The notes below the pieces were generated by a model. It did no database searches, was not told the origin of the DNA, and saw only the letters and a program-made list of their open reading frames with translations. Of a stretch of 64,000 nucleotides of DNA, positions 37,949-49,262 are shown one piece after another (the stretch's first letter is position 1; the number at the start of each line of letters is the position of its first letter). Location of the stretch: positions 10,975,776-11,039,775 of the forward strand of contig SSBO01000001.1 of NCBI GenBank assembly GCA_005281725.1, written 5' to 3'. Source of the stretch: Wuchereria bancrofti (Eukaryota; Nematoda; Chromadorea; Rhabditida; Onchocercidae). The translations under genes and the position numbers were made by a program.

Positions 37949-39662
37949 AATCTAAAGCATTTTTAAATGAATTTCGATTTGAAACAATAATTTTTGCAAT
38001 TAATACTGTTAACAATTATCACTGTTCCAATTTTTGTTCACTTTCATAAAATAATTATCAATAATTTTATCAATAAATCAGAATAATCACCTGATATTGG
38101 CATAATAAAATGAAACACATAATCAAAGCTTATCAATAAAGAAAAAATAATAATTCAAAATAATTTTTCATTTTTTCAAAATAATTTTTTTTTCAAATAA
38201 TTCAAATTTTAATCTAACATTTAATATACGCAAATAATGATTAATAAAAATTGCATATCGTTTATCTATTATTATTGAATAATCAATTAATAATTAGGAA
38301 ATTCTTAATTTCCTTTTTATTTTCCATTATTATTTTTTTTTAATTGAAACTTTTTCACAAAAAATTTACATCAATATATGTTATTTTAATTTTCTATTAC
38401 TACTTTTTACTCGTTTACAGTTTATACTTACTCTATTAAAATAATATCTAATACTATATCGAATGCCTAAGTAATAGTTAAAAGTAATACCTAATAATAC
38501 CTAAAAATTAATTAGTAACAAAATGATTTCTCAAATTGCAGCATTATCTGACTGAACAATTTCTTGCACAAGTAACGTTTATGCAAAATATTTCACTCAA
38601 AAAAAAAATGGAAAAAAAAATTAGCTTGAAATGCAAAAAGTGTTGACACAATTTTGTGTCGTTGACTTTTAAAAGAAACGATTAATGAACTGATATGTAT
38701 GAAATGAGGACAATTTTAAGCAGTTCTAAAAAAAAAATAACAGTCAAAAATTTCTGACATTTTTTTTTTTTTTGATAATATTAAATTTAATTATTAAAAC
38801 ATTGTTAGTATTTTAGATTGTTTGAGATATTTGTTAAAGTGTAGTGAAATAGTTATAATTAAATAGTAGTAAATTAGCGCAACTTTGGTTTAATAGTATT
38901 TAAATAAATTGGTAATAAAATTTAAATTAGCATAAGGTCGTTTAGTAATTTAACTGTTCACATCTATGAGTAGGTCAAAGATAAATAATTTTTAATAGAA
39001 ATTAATATTCAATCTCGAAAAATAATTTCTGTCACAGAAGAAAAAATAGTTTTTTAGTGAAATATTTTGATGACAGATTTTTTGAATAAAGAAAAAGTTA
39101 AAAAAAAAAGAAGAGAAAATCGTAACTTGATAAATGATAATTTGAGAGAAAAATTAAAGTTCGTTTTTTTAATTTATTTTAAAAAGATAAAAGAAGTTAT
39201 TTCTATTATTAAATAATTGATAAATTTTAATTAACACCCAATTATGCATATGAAAAAATAAGCAATCGATTAATTGATCTATCGAAAAATAACTGATCAG
39301 ATAAATGATCATTAAAATTTATTTTAAATGAGTTCAACTCAGTCTTTTCTATTAAAGCTAAAATTTTTCTTGAAAGTATTTACAAATATTAAGAAAGGTC
39401 AAAAGTCATATGCATAAAACAAAAAACTTAATTCCCTCATCAAATTCTCTGATTAAAAATAACAAAATATAAATACTTAATTGATCTTTTTTTTTAATTA
39501 AACATTTATTTTCAATTACATTTGAAGCTTAATTATTTTGAATTATTTCGAAATGATATGTTGTAAGATTAAAAAAAGTGTAAACAAAAATATTTATTAC
39601 AAAGCTTATAAAGAAAAAAAACAGAATATGAATTAAAACCGGATTGAATTACTCATCCGGTT
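37949..39662. other. Intergenic region without a supported gene
   Basis: Upstream side of the glycosyltransferase gene and downstream side of the membrane glycoprotein gene. AT-rich with no coding segment recognised. Confidence 0.5.
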
Positions 39663-42600
39663 TCATCCGGTTGGAATTTTTTGCATAGCTATTTGTCGCT
39701 CAACGAATAATCTCTTTTCGGTGATATAAATTGTTAATACAAAGGTGACAATTATTGTTAATGTTGTCGTGACACTCATTGCTATTAACATTTTTCCCAC
39801 TACAAATTTTCATATTATTTCAATAAAAAACAACAATAAAGCTTGAAAATTTAAATTTGTTTAATTTATTAATTATTTAAATTTATTTAATTGTTAAGAT
39901 TTTGATTCAGAATTTTAAAATTACAATTAAATTAAAAAATTTTATATTACATGAATTATATTGTGCATTGTTCAATGTTAAAATTCAATAAACATTTAAC
40001 AATAATTTCATATATTTTTTTATCAGAATTTTTTGATTATATTTGATTTTGTTAATTTTAAATCAATCAAACTCACAAAATCATATGATAATTTAATTGA
40101 AATTAAAAACACTAAATATATAAGTCAAATAAATGATATTAAATGTTATTTAACGATTCAATATTTAAACTTTCATTAAAAATTAAAAAATTGCAATTAA
40201 AATTTTGGTGTGAAAAATAAATTTTCAGTAATAAGCAATGTATAAATTTAAAATTTTAACTTACTTGGAGTAATTGAAGAATTTTTCGTATCTGATATCA
40301 TCTAAAATGTTCTTTGGAAAAAAAAATTCATATTTATAAAAGAGGAATTAATTATTAGAAATATAATTAATGAATTTTAAATTGAATTTTAATTTAAAAC
40401 AAACATTCAAGTAAATGTTAAATGTAATTTTATCAAATATACGAAATAGCAACATTTCATGACATTCATGTCCACTAGACAATCCAATTCTGTCGCATAC
40501 TTTTTTTGAAGCGCAATTGACTGTTTTTAATTCAATCTTTTTTCCTCATTTTTGAATAAAAAATTTAATAAAATTGATGAGAAATTTAAAAAAATGCATA
40601 CCATCATTGTTGTATTAATGCTCTCGGTGACATTGGTATAAAATTTACCATTTGCGCCATTTGTCTGATTGGATAATGCTTCTTTATTTTCTGAATACAT
40701 TTTGTATTAATTATACTAATTTGATTTATTTCAAAAAATCAAAAAGAAAAAAAAAATTAAAATCAATTCATGAAATGATGTTATCAAGAAAATATTTTGC
40801 ATTATAATTAATTAATTTTATTATGAAATTAAAAAAGAAAAATGGAATAATAGCAATTTAAATTTAAGAAATCAATTAATATTTATTTTACTATTTTTAC
40901 TTGTAAATTTGAATCCTATTATAGTGCTATATTTGCTTGCTATATTAGTTTGAATTACATTTCTGAATTGAAATAATTTCATTTCATTTAATAATACACA
41001 ATTTGACTAATATAAAATTTGTTGAAATTTTAATTAATTAAATTTTTTAAAATAATGTGATAATAATTGATGAAAAGCAAAAATTTAACAAAAATTGCAA
41101 AGTTCCAATGTTAGTATTTTATAATATCGCAGAAATATCTATTTTATTTTCAAAAAATCTCTCTTATCAACAAAATATTTTAACACTAAAAACATATATC
41201 AAAATTTTTAAAAAAAAAAAACAAAATTTAAATTTGAATAAAAAATAACAGATTAAACATACTTCAAAATTATGATAGCAATCAAATAATTAAATTATTT
41301 TTGCTATAAACATTACAAATGGCTTGCATGATCGTTCATTTTTTTTTTTAAATTTTCTTTTTTTTAAATTTAATATAAGTTAATATAAGTTTTTCTTTGT
41401 TAACTTATTTTTGTAGTCTTTCTGGATATTGTTATTATTATAATTATTTTTTATTTGTTTTTATTTTTTTTTGTTTTTTGTTTTTTGTTTTTTTTGATTA
41501 TGATTTTTTTTCTTTTAATTTAGGTTATGATTTTTTGGGTATTTGTTATGATTTTAATTTTTATTATGTTTTTTGGGTTGTTGTAGTTTTATTCTTATTG
41601 TTAAGTTTAATTAGTCAATATTAAATGACTGAAATTTTAGAAATTGCAACAATGAACCAATTACGCTGTAAATTTTTTGTTGTTTCAATTTTTAATTAAA
41701 TCGTACTTTTATAGTTTCACTTCATTTATTTTGAATTAGTTCATTCATAAAGTGAAGTAATTAAAAGATTAATATGCATCTCTGATAAATTAGTCAAATT
41801 ATCATCAGGAAAAAAAAAAAGAAACTAACTAATCTTATATAAGAAGAATGAAAACTAAGTACTAATATTTGAAATCAATTAAATATTTAACTTATCCATT
41901 CTTTATGCTTTTTAATTGCTTCAAATGTGCTTAAATCAGTGAGTATTAATCGTTTAATAATAATTAATAATAAAAAAAAATTTTATAATAAAAATGAATT
42001 AAGGATAGATGTTTACCTGAGATTATTCTCTTTTTCCGTTTTCTTTTATGATGTAATTTCTGCCATACAATCGAAGAGATATTATCACTTCTAGGTCATA
42101 AATTTATGTACGTAAATTTAAATTTATGTACAAAAAAAAAAATATTTATATTTTATGTATTTTTTTTTATCATAAATTTATGTACGTACTAATCGTTATC
42201 AACTGATAATAATCTGATTCATCTCATTTTATTGTCCCATTTTCCTGATTCATCTCATTTTACTCGCATTTTCCTGATTCATCTCATTTTACTCGCATTT
42301 TCCTGATTCATCTCATTTTACTCGTATTTTCCTGATTCATCTCATTTTACTTGCATTTTCTTGATTCATCTCATTTTACTCGCATTTTCCTGATTCATCT
42401 CATTTTACTCGCATTTTCCTGATTCATCTCATTTTACTCGTATTTTCCTGATTCATCTCATTTTACTTGCATTTTCTTGATTCATCTCATTTTACTCGTA
42501 TTTTCCTGATTCATCTCATTTTACTCGCATTTTCCTGATTCATCTCATTTTACTCGCATTTTCCTGATTCATCTCATTTTACTCCCATTTTCCTGATTCA

Positions 42601-43236
42601 TCTCATTTTACTCCCATTTTCCTGATTCATCTCGTTTTACTCGCATTTTCCTAACCATTTAATTTTACTTCTACTTTCAGTCTTACTTTTCCGCTTCATT
42701 TGATTTTAGTTTTACTTTCCTGATTCATTTAACTTTATTCTTGCTTTTCCGATTCATTTGATTTTAGTTTTACTTTCCTGATTCATTTAATTTCAGTCTT
42801 ACTTTTCCGATTCATTTGATTTTAGTTTTACTCTTTCCACGGTTTCATTGCCAGATGCTTCTAAAATCATAGGAAAAGTACCTGAAAATTGTTTGTAATA
42901 TGCAATAAGAGCATTAATATTTATTCATTCATAAATTTCTGATAGTATTACTCATCGATAGAGCAAAAATCATAAATCTTTTGCAAAATAAAAAATTATA
43001 TTATTAAAATAAAAAATTATATTATTAAAATATGCTTTTCAAAAAACTTCCTAAAATTGTTAGATGATAAATCCAATCAATCAATCAATCAGTCAATCAA
43101 TCAATCAGTCAGTGGTGTTCATATCAGTTAAGGATTGATCAATCGAACCATTAAAATTGTGATCAACCGATTGTATTGCATAAAGTTTTGCATTGAATAG
43201 AACAAGTGCGCATGTCACAACCGCTTTTTGCCACAT
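39663..43236 (-). CDS. Small putative type I membrane glycoprotein, unknown family (7 exons)
   Basis: I do not recognise this protein. Exons 43236-43149, 42881-42803, 42090-42017, 41918-41892, 40690-40602, 40301-40265 and 39799-39663 join in phase to 176 residues ending in TGA. Residues 1-22 form a signal peptide (MWQKAVVTCALVLFNAKLYA). The ectodomain has no Cys but about eight N-glycosylation sequons (NGT, NET, NES, NIS, NQT, NVT, NTT, NSS) and a polybasic KRKRKKR. A hydrophobic helix at about 135-157 (MLIAMSVTTTLTIIVTFVLT) precedes a short basic tail ending AMQKIPTG. The first donor (GTTCGA) and the acceptor of exon 4 (TTTGAAG) are weak. Exons 5-7 are most certain. Exon 5 also carries an ATG at 40700 if read through, allowing a shorter 90-residue form. 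Intron 2 holds a 29-bp satellite. Confidence 0.55.
42216..42840. repeat. 29-bp satellite array, about 15 copies plus degenerate edge, in intron
   Basis: The plus-strand unit CCTGATTCATCTCATTTTAC followed by TCGCATTTT repeats nearly perfectly from 42216 to about 42655. Variants are TCG, TTG or CCC before CATTTT. From 42656 to 42840 it grades into longer degenerate units containing TTCCGATTCATTTGATTTTAG, which is also the 3' end of exon 2 of the membrane glycoprotein gene read on the other strand. Confidence 0.95.
43069..43115. repeat. ATCA tetranucleotide microsatellite
   Basis: Repeated AATC with interspersed AGTC, just downstream of the first exon of the membrane glycoprotein gene on its strand. 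Confidence 0.85.
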
Positions 43237-44693
43237 TTAATAATCAAATTGATTGATTCATTCATTCATTCATTATATTCAATGATTGAAATTGGAGATA
43301 ATTTGCATAGAGAAATGTATGTGGCGCAAAATTGCAATTATTGAGCGGTAATGTCGCAATGATATCATCTATAACGTTCAAATGACAATGCAAGAAAAAA
43401 AAAGAAAAAGGTCAATGTTACTAGGATAATTTGTTCCATTTATGCAATCGTAACTTCTTCCGAATGACGAAAAAATTTAAACTACGACTTTTTTTTTTTG
43501 AAAATATCCAAAAAATTTTTTAAATTTCTTTGAGTTTCATTATTAATCTGTAATGATAACTTATCATTTTGAAATGATAAAAATCAGTGAGGAAAAAGTG
43601 GATGTGAAAATTATCATTATTATAAACAAATACTCTTTTAATTAATGATGTATTATCAAAAGTTATCAAATTATATTCCAAAATTGAACTAATGAATTAT
43701 AAAAGTATTGGCTTAATTTTAAAGTAATGAATACTTGGCATGTTTTTTTTTTTTTGATTTTAAAAAGAGCCAAGATGCACAAAAGTAAATGTTTTGCTAA
43801 ATTTTTGAATGTAGCAAAAAAAAGAAGCAATAAAAAGTTGTCATTGATAACAGTGATAACTTTTTAAGAAGAAAAAAAATTAAATGTTCAGATTAAGACT
43901 TAATTTAATTTACACCATTAATTTTGTTTCTCTAAAGTGAAAGATAAGAGGTGAAAGGTGAAAGTTGAAGGTTGAAAGTGTACAGATGACACTTTCGATC
44001 GACTTCAAATGATCGTAATTGATTATCCAATAATCAAAAAGCGCAAATAGACATCATTTTCAGCGTCTTTTTTCGAAATACAATTTTTTTTTTCTCATAG
44101 AAAATTTGTCAACGAGTCGCATCATTTCTTCTTTCTTTCATTTCTTTTTCATTTTACAAAATTTTTTTTTTTTCTTCCTTTTCATAAAAGAAAAAGAAAA
44201 ATAAAGGAAAAATTCTATGATCTGATTAGTGATAACGAATCTTGTGATAATAATAATGAAAAATGATAATGAAATTATGCATCCATTTCATGCATTATTT
44301 CTTTCCCTTTTTATTTAAAAAAAAAAATAAATTTTTTTTTTTAAAGAATGTTGAAGAGTAATAATTTATTGAGATTTATTCATTCATTCATTCATTCATT
44401 TTGTGAAAATAAGTTATAATATTTAGAAAATTTTTCAAATTTCATACAATATTTGACAAATTTTCAAAATTTGATATTTAAATAAAGTTGTTTTTTTAAA
44501 AAAAAAATTTCAAACTTACTTTAATATAATTGCTTTAATACTTTACTTTAAACTTACTTTAATACTTTAGTTATTATAATTTAATATAATTTTTTTTAAA
44601 AAAATATTTATTTTTTTAATTGCAATAATAATTTTTATACTTTTTTTTTCTTTTTGAGAAAGAATATAATTTTATATTCACAATTCTTTCATT

Positions 44694-44749
44694 ACGGAAG
44701 TGACATAATAAATATGATGAAATTATCAAATGACGTATTACACTTCCGT
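44694..44749. repeat. Inverted repeat ACGGAAGTG ... CACTTCCGT
   Basis: Perfect 9-bp arms lie 38 bases apart with an AT-rich spacer that includes TGACGTA. In such an AT-rich setting these GC-richer arms stand out and resemble paired ETS-type (CGGAAGTG) binding sites. Confidence 0.45.
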
Positions 44750-47082
44750 CAATTGTCAATTGCTATATTATATTAAAGTATGTTTGAAACTTTTTCACAT
44801 CAATTGGAAATAAGTTAATATTCTTTTTACTTGATTTAAATATATTTTATTCCACATATTTATCACTATCAATTGAGCTTTATCACTTCACTATATGAAT
44901 ACTAAAATTTTCAATTTCCATTTCATATAATTTAAATTAGGCAAAAAATGAAATGAAATGAAACATTTTTCTTTTTTTCTTCATTTTTCGTTCATTTTTA
45001 ATAATTTAAATTGATGTTATATTTCTTTCATTGTTATTTTAATGTTAGATTTATATTAAACTTAATTATTACTTCTTCATTTCATACATTTTAAATTGGT
45101 TGGTTGCCTCGCAACCATTCATTCTTTACATTTTTATCGATCACAAATTATTTTCCATCGTTCCATTCATCAATAATATTTGTGAAATTTTATGCAAAAA
45201 AAAAAAAAAAGGAAAATTTAATTTTCATTTTGAAAAGAATTAATCACATAAAGTGCAGAACATTTTCCATTGTGAATAATATAATATTTATAAATTGAAA
45301 ATTCATAAATTTATTATCATACAATCAATTAGTATTATTATTAGTCATTTACTTTTCATTTCGAAATTTTTTATGGATAAAAATTTGTGCTTTATTTACT
45401 GATTTCTCATTTACTCTAAATTAATGCAATGGGTAATTAAGAAAAATATTAGTAGAAAAAAATTAAGTGAAAATAACTTTAAAAAAAATATTCAAGTCTT
45501 TATGAAAAGTAAAAATAATAAGTCTTTTAATTGAAAAGACAATTCGAAAATTGTATGTTTTGTTCGAATTTTCTTGAGCAATTACTCAAATAATAATAAT
45601 AATTAACCTTTTTAAATTTTGATCAAACTTTGTAATATAATTTCATATTCACTTGTTAAATATTTAAATTCCAATCTTTTTCATTTTAATTTTTCCTCTT
45701 TTTTTTTTTCGATTCTTAAACTTGACCATATAATTTGTTATTATCTTTTTGCTTTTATATGATTAAATTTCGAATTAGAAAAATATAAATTAAAAAAATT
45801 TTAAAGTAAAACATAAAAATAAATTCTTAAATAATAGTTCAATGAGATAAAGAATACATATGGCATCACAACATACTTTTGCGATAAATTTGATAAATTG
45901 ATTGAGAGTTTAAACAACTGTCAAATGATGTTTTCAATGAAAAGTAAGTAGTGAAAAAAAAAAAAAAAATATAAATTACATTGTGATATTTACTTTAGAC
46001 CAAATGATTTCTCATATTTCTATGATAGAATATAATTTTTCAAAATAATGTGTAATTTTTTCAATCACTTTTTATCGTAATTTATTAAGATAAAGGTAAG
46101 TTATTTTGTTTTTTGTTTTTTTTTTTTTTAAAGTTGGACAATTTAAAGTTTAAAATTATTTGTGCATCAAATTTGAAGAAATAAATAATAATGAATGAAT
46201 TATTATTCTATCAGACGAATGTGAAATAAAATTTTAAAAATTTATTCCATTAAAATATATTCATTTATTAATTATGGAAATAAATTTAACATATAAAATG
46301 GTAAATTTTTCTGTACCCAAAATGATATTATGAAACAATAAAAGTTAAAAAATTGTAGAAATCCTTTAATATGCACTTAATTTCCTTATTTTAGTTTTTT
46401 TTATTTCTTTATTTTTTATATATATTTCCTTATTTTAAAAATAAAAAAATATTTTCAAATTTATTTTTCATCCTTTTCTCTGAGTTGAATCTTAGTATAA
46501 TTTTTTATTTATTTCTTTATTATCATTACTATTATTGTTATTATTATTATTATTACCATTAATTATGTAAAATTCGATTGTAATATATTAAAACAAAGAA
46601 TTTTTTTACAAAAATTTTTTTATCAAAATAAATATTCACAAAATATATCACAGTTGGATTATAATTTTATATGTTTTATTCAATTCAGTAAATTCTTTTA
46701 CCTAACTTTTTACTCTTACTTTAATCGATAATCTACAAATTGTAATTGAAAGACTAAGCATTAATCATTCATTGCTTCAGTTTTACATCACGAATTCACA
46801 ATGATCAAATATTTCAACTATTCGGCGGCTATTTGAAAAATTACTCAAACATTTAAGTATATTGTAGCAAATAAAAATAACACAATCTTTTATTGACAGT
46901 TATAAATTTAGCATTAATTTTTCTGACAAAAAATTTTTTGGTAACATTTGCGCATTAACTTTAATCTGCAAACTATTATTGCTAATTTCTAATCCTAATT
47001 AGTTTGTTTTGAACTAAAAACATATTTACGCTTTAGTACTATTTAATTGTTTACATCAGAAAGGAATAAACAAATCAAGTTT

Positions 47083-47345
47083 AAGTTAAGCTCTTTGTAT
47101 AAAACATTTTCAAATTAAATTCTGCTCTTTGTATAAAATATTTTCAAATTAAGTTCTGCTCTTTGTATAAAACATTTTCAAATTAAATTCTGCTCTTTGT
47201 ATAAAACATTTTCAAGTTAAGTTCTGCTCTTTGTATAAAACATTTTCAAATTAAGTTCTGCTCTTTGTATAAAACATTTTCAAATTAAGTTCTGCTCTTT
47301 GTATAAAATATTTTCAAATTAAGTTCTGCTCTTTGTATAAAATAA
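47083..47345. repeat. 34-bp tandem repeat, about 8 copies, intergenic
   Basis: The unit AAGTTCTGCTCTTTGTATAA followed by AACATTTTCAAATT repeats head to tail with single-base variants (AAATTC, AATATT). Confidence 0.95.
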
Positions 47346-48056
47346 TTTCATTGATGTTTGTTAATAGCTTAATTGCGCTTATTTTCAAAAATTCTTCGCC
47401 TTCTAAGTTTCTATATTTATAGATTTTAATTCGGTGAATTTATTTGTTCGAAATTATGATTAATTATTAAAATCATAATGAAATGTCACAGTGAATTAAG
47501 TATATATCATGACAAACCGGTCGGTCAATAGCGCCATCAATGACAAATCAACATGATGTGTTATTTATGACTAAATTTGTGATTTTTGTTTCGTCTTTCA
47601 TAACTTGTTTATATCGATTATTGTACGAATATGAAAATGTATGAAATATTTTTTCAAATATAATTGAGAATTCTCTCAGAGTTTTTTTTTTTTTTGGGTA
47701 ATTTGATAAACATTGATTGCTTAATATTTTGAGCAAAAAGAAAAATGAAAACTGTTGACTAAAAAATTTGTTTTCATTTTAAGAATGAACTTTAATTAAT
47801 TAATTAATTTATTTTTTAGTAGGTGAAAGAAAAATTTTAATTAGCCATTTTGTGAAATGATTTAAACAGTTCTTCTTTCAATAATTTTTTACCCTTTAAA
47901 ATACCTGAGATAATTTTTGAATACTTCATATAAGTTATTCCGCTAATTTTAATAATACCTTTAAAAAGTTTTTTGTATTAATTATGTCTTTAATGGATTT
48001 ATATATTTAGTTTATGAATTTGTATTTAATACAAATTATTAATTAGAGCTAATTAC

Positions 48057-48058
48057 AG
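48057..48058 (+). promoter_or_regulatory. Candidate trans-splice acceptor upstream of the tail-anchored gene
   Basis: GCTAATTACAG ends here, 32 bases upstream of the ATG at 48091. The polypyrimidine signal is weak. Confidence 0.3.
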
Positions 48059-48090
48059 GTATACAATAGCTGCATATGAAATAATTTAAC

Positions 48091-48610
48091 ATGGAATTAG
48101 CAAATATAAATATTTCTTCATTTCAACACAATCAACAACAACAACAACAACAACAAACTTCCTTATCTCGATGGGAAAGCATAGATGTTGATTGCCACAG
48201 AAATCAGTAAATTATTACTTTGTTTTTTATTTTTTAATTTATTTGCTCTTTCATTTCTTTCTATTATATTAAAATTTAAGCATTTATTTCTTTTTTTTTT
48301 TTGTTTTAAATACTAATAATATAATAAAAACAATAATAATTTTAGTTTTATTTCTAGACAACAACAAATAACTGAGCAACCTACTACATCATTATCAATT
48401 ATATCATTATCACCATCAATGATAATATCTAGTAGTACAATTGATGATAACAATTGTGAACATTTTGAAAATAATCATTGTAATCGATCGAAGAATATTT
48501 CACAAATTCATGAAAAAGATCGAGAAAAATTAGTTCGATTTGTGTATTTTGGACAAATAGCATTGATCATTATTGTTGCCTTAGCATGGATTGCATTTAC
48601 TATTTTATAA
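48091..48610 (+). CDS. Small tail-anchored membrane protein with poly-Gln, unknown family
   Basis: I do not recognise this protein. Two exons, 48091-48206 and 48358-48610, join in phase to 122 residues. A run of eight Gln lies near residues 14-21 and another short Gln run falls exactly at the splice junction. A polar, Ser/Asn-rich middle with three Cys (NNCEHFENNHCNRS) is followed by a charged segment EKDREKLVRFVYFGQ and a hydrophobic helix (IALIIIVALAWIAFTIL) that ends at the stop codon. There is no signal peptide, so this is the layout of a tail-anchored protein inserted after translation, with the N-terminus in the cytosol. It lies between a repeat-rich region and the acidic secreted-protein gene, which runs the other way. 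Confidence 0.65.
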
Positions 48611-49262
48611 TATATTTTTAAAATAATTATCGAGAATGATTATTGTTATCAATAATGATTAATTGTATGACAACAATTCTATCTCAGATATCAATTGATG
48701 ATAATAATAATACAATCAATTGAGATGTTTCCTAGTGATAAGCAAAGATTTCACATCTATCACATTGTTATTAATTTATTTTAATAATGATTCTCTTATA
48801 ATAATTAATATATTTTGATTTATTGCATAATGTCATCTGATATCGTTACAAAAAAAAAGAAAAAACAATATGTATTTCAATCTTGTCAATGTATCACTGT
48901 TATCTTTCGATAAATTAGCTAACTTCCAATTGATAAATTTTATTAAAAATGATGATTAATATAGCAAGAGAATTGTGATATCACGATATCACGTTATCAT
49001 AATGGCTAAATTTATTATTATCATTATTCATTTCAAATATATTTCATATTATCAGCAACATCATTTAAAAGTAACAAGTTTATTTAAAGCAAAATGCTAT
49101 CTGCAAATGGACAGAGAATAAATATCACAATAACATAGTATTATAACAGACTTTTTTTTTTTTCACTTAGCGTTTACTTTTTTTTTTTTTGTTTTGTTAT
49201 CAACTTGTATCGATAGTGATACTAGTTTGTTTACGATCATCGATTGTAGAAATAGCAGCACT
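48611..49262. other. Short region between convergent 3' ends
   Basis: 3' UTR sequence of the tail-anchored gene (+) and of the acidic protein gene (-). No further feature was seen besides T-runs near 49151-49190. Confidence 0.5.

Larger units (their letters stand above)
43237..48090. other. Gene-poor, repeat-containing intergenic region
   Basis: About 4.9 kb without a supportable gene. It contains CATT microsatellites at about 43254-43274 and 44378-44400, a 9-bp inverted repeat at 44694-44749 and a 34-bp tandem array at 47083-47345. Small open frames are very AT-rich and lack splice or domain support. Confidence 0.5.

Noticed and set aside
43258..43393. Open minus frame of about 42 codons just upstream of the membrane glycoprotein start
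   Set aside because: No ATG and no acceptor. It most likely belongs to the 5' UTR or promoter.
47551..47655. 34-codon plus open frame with a hydrophobic segment
   Set aside because: Could be a micropeptide but nothing beyond composition supports it.
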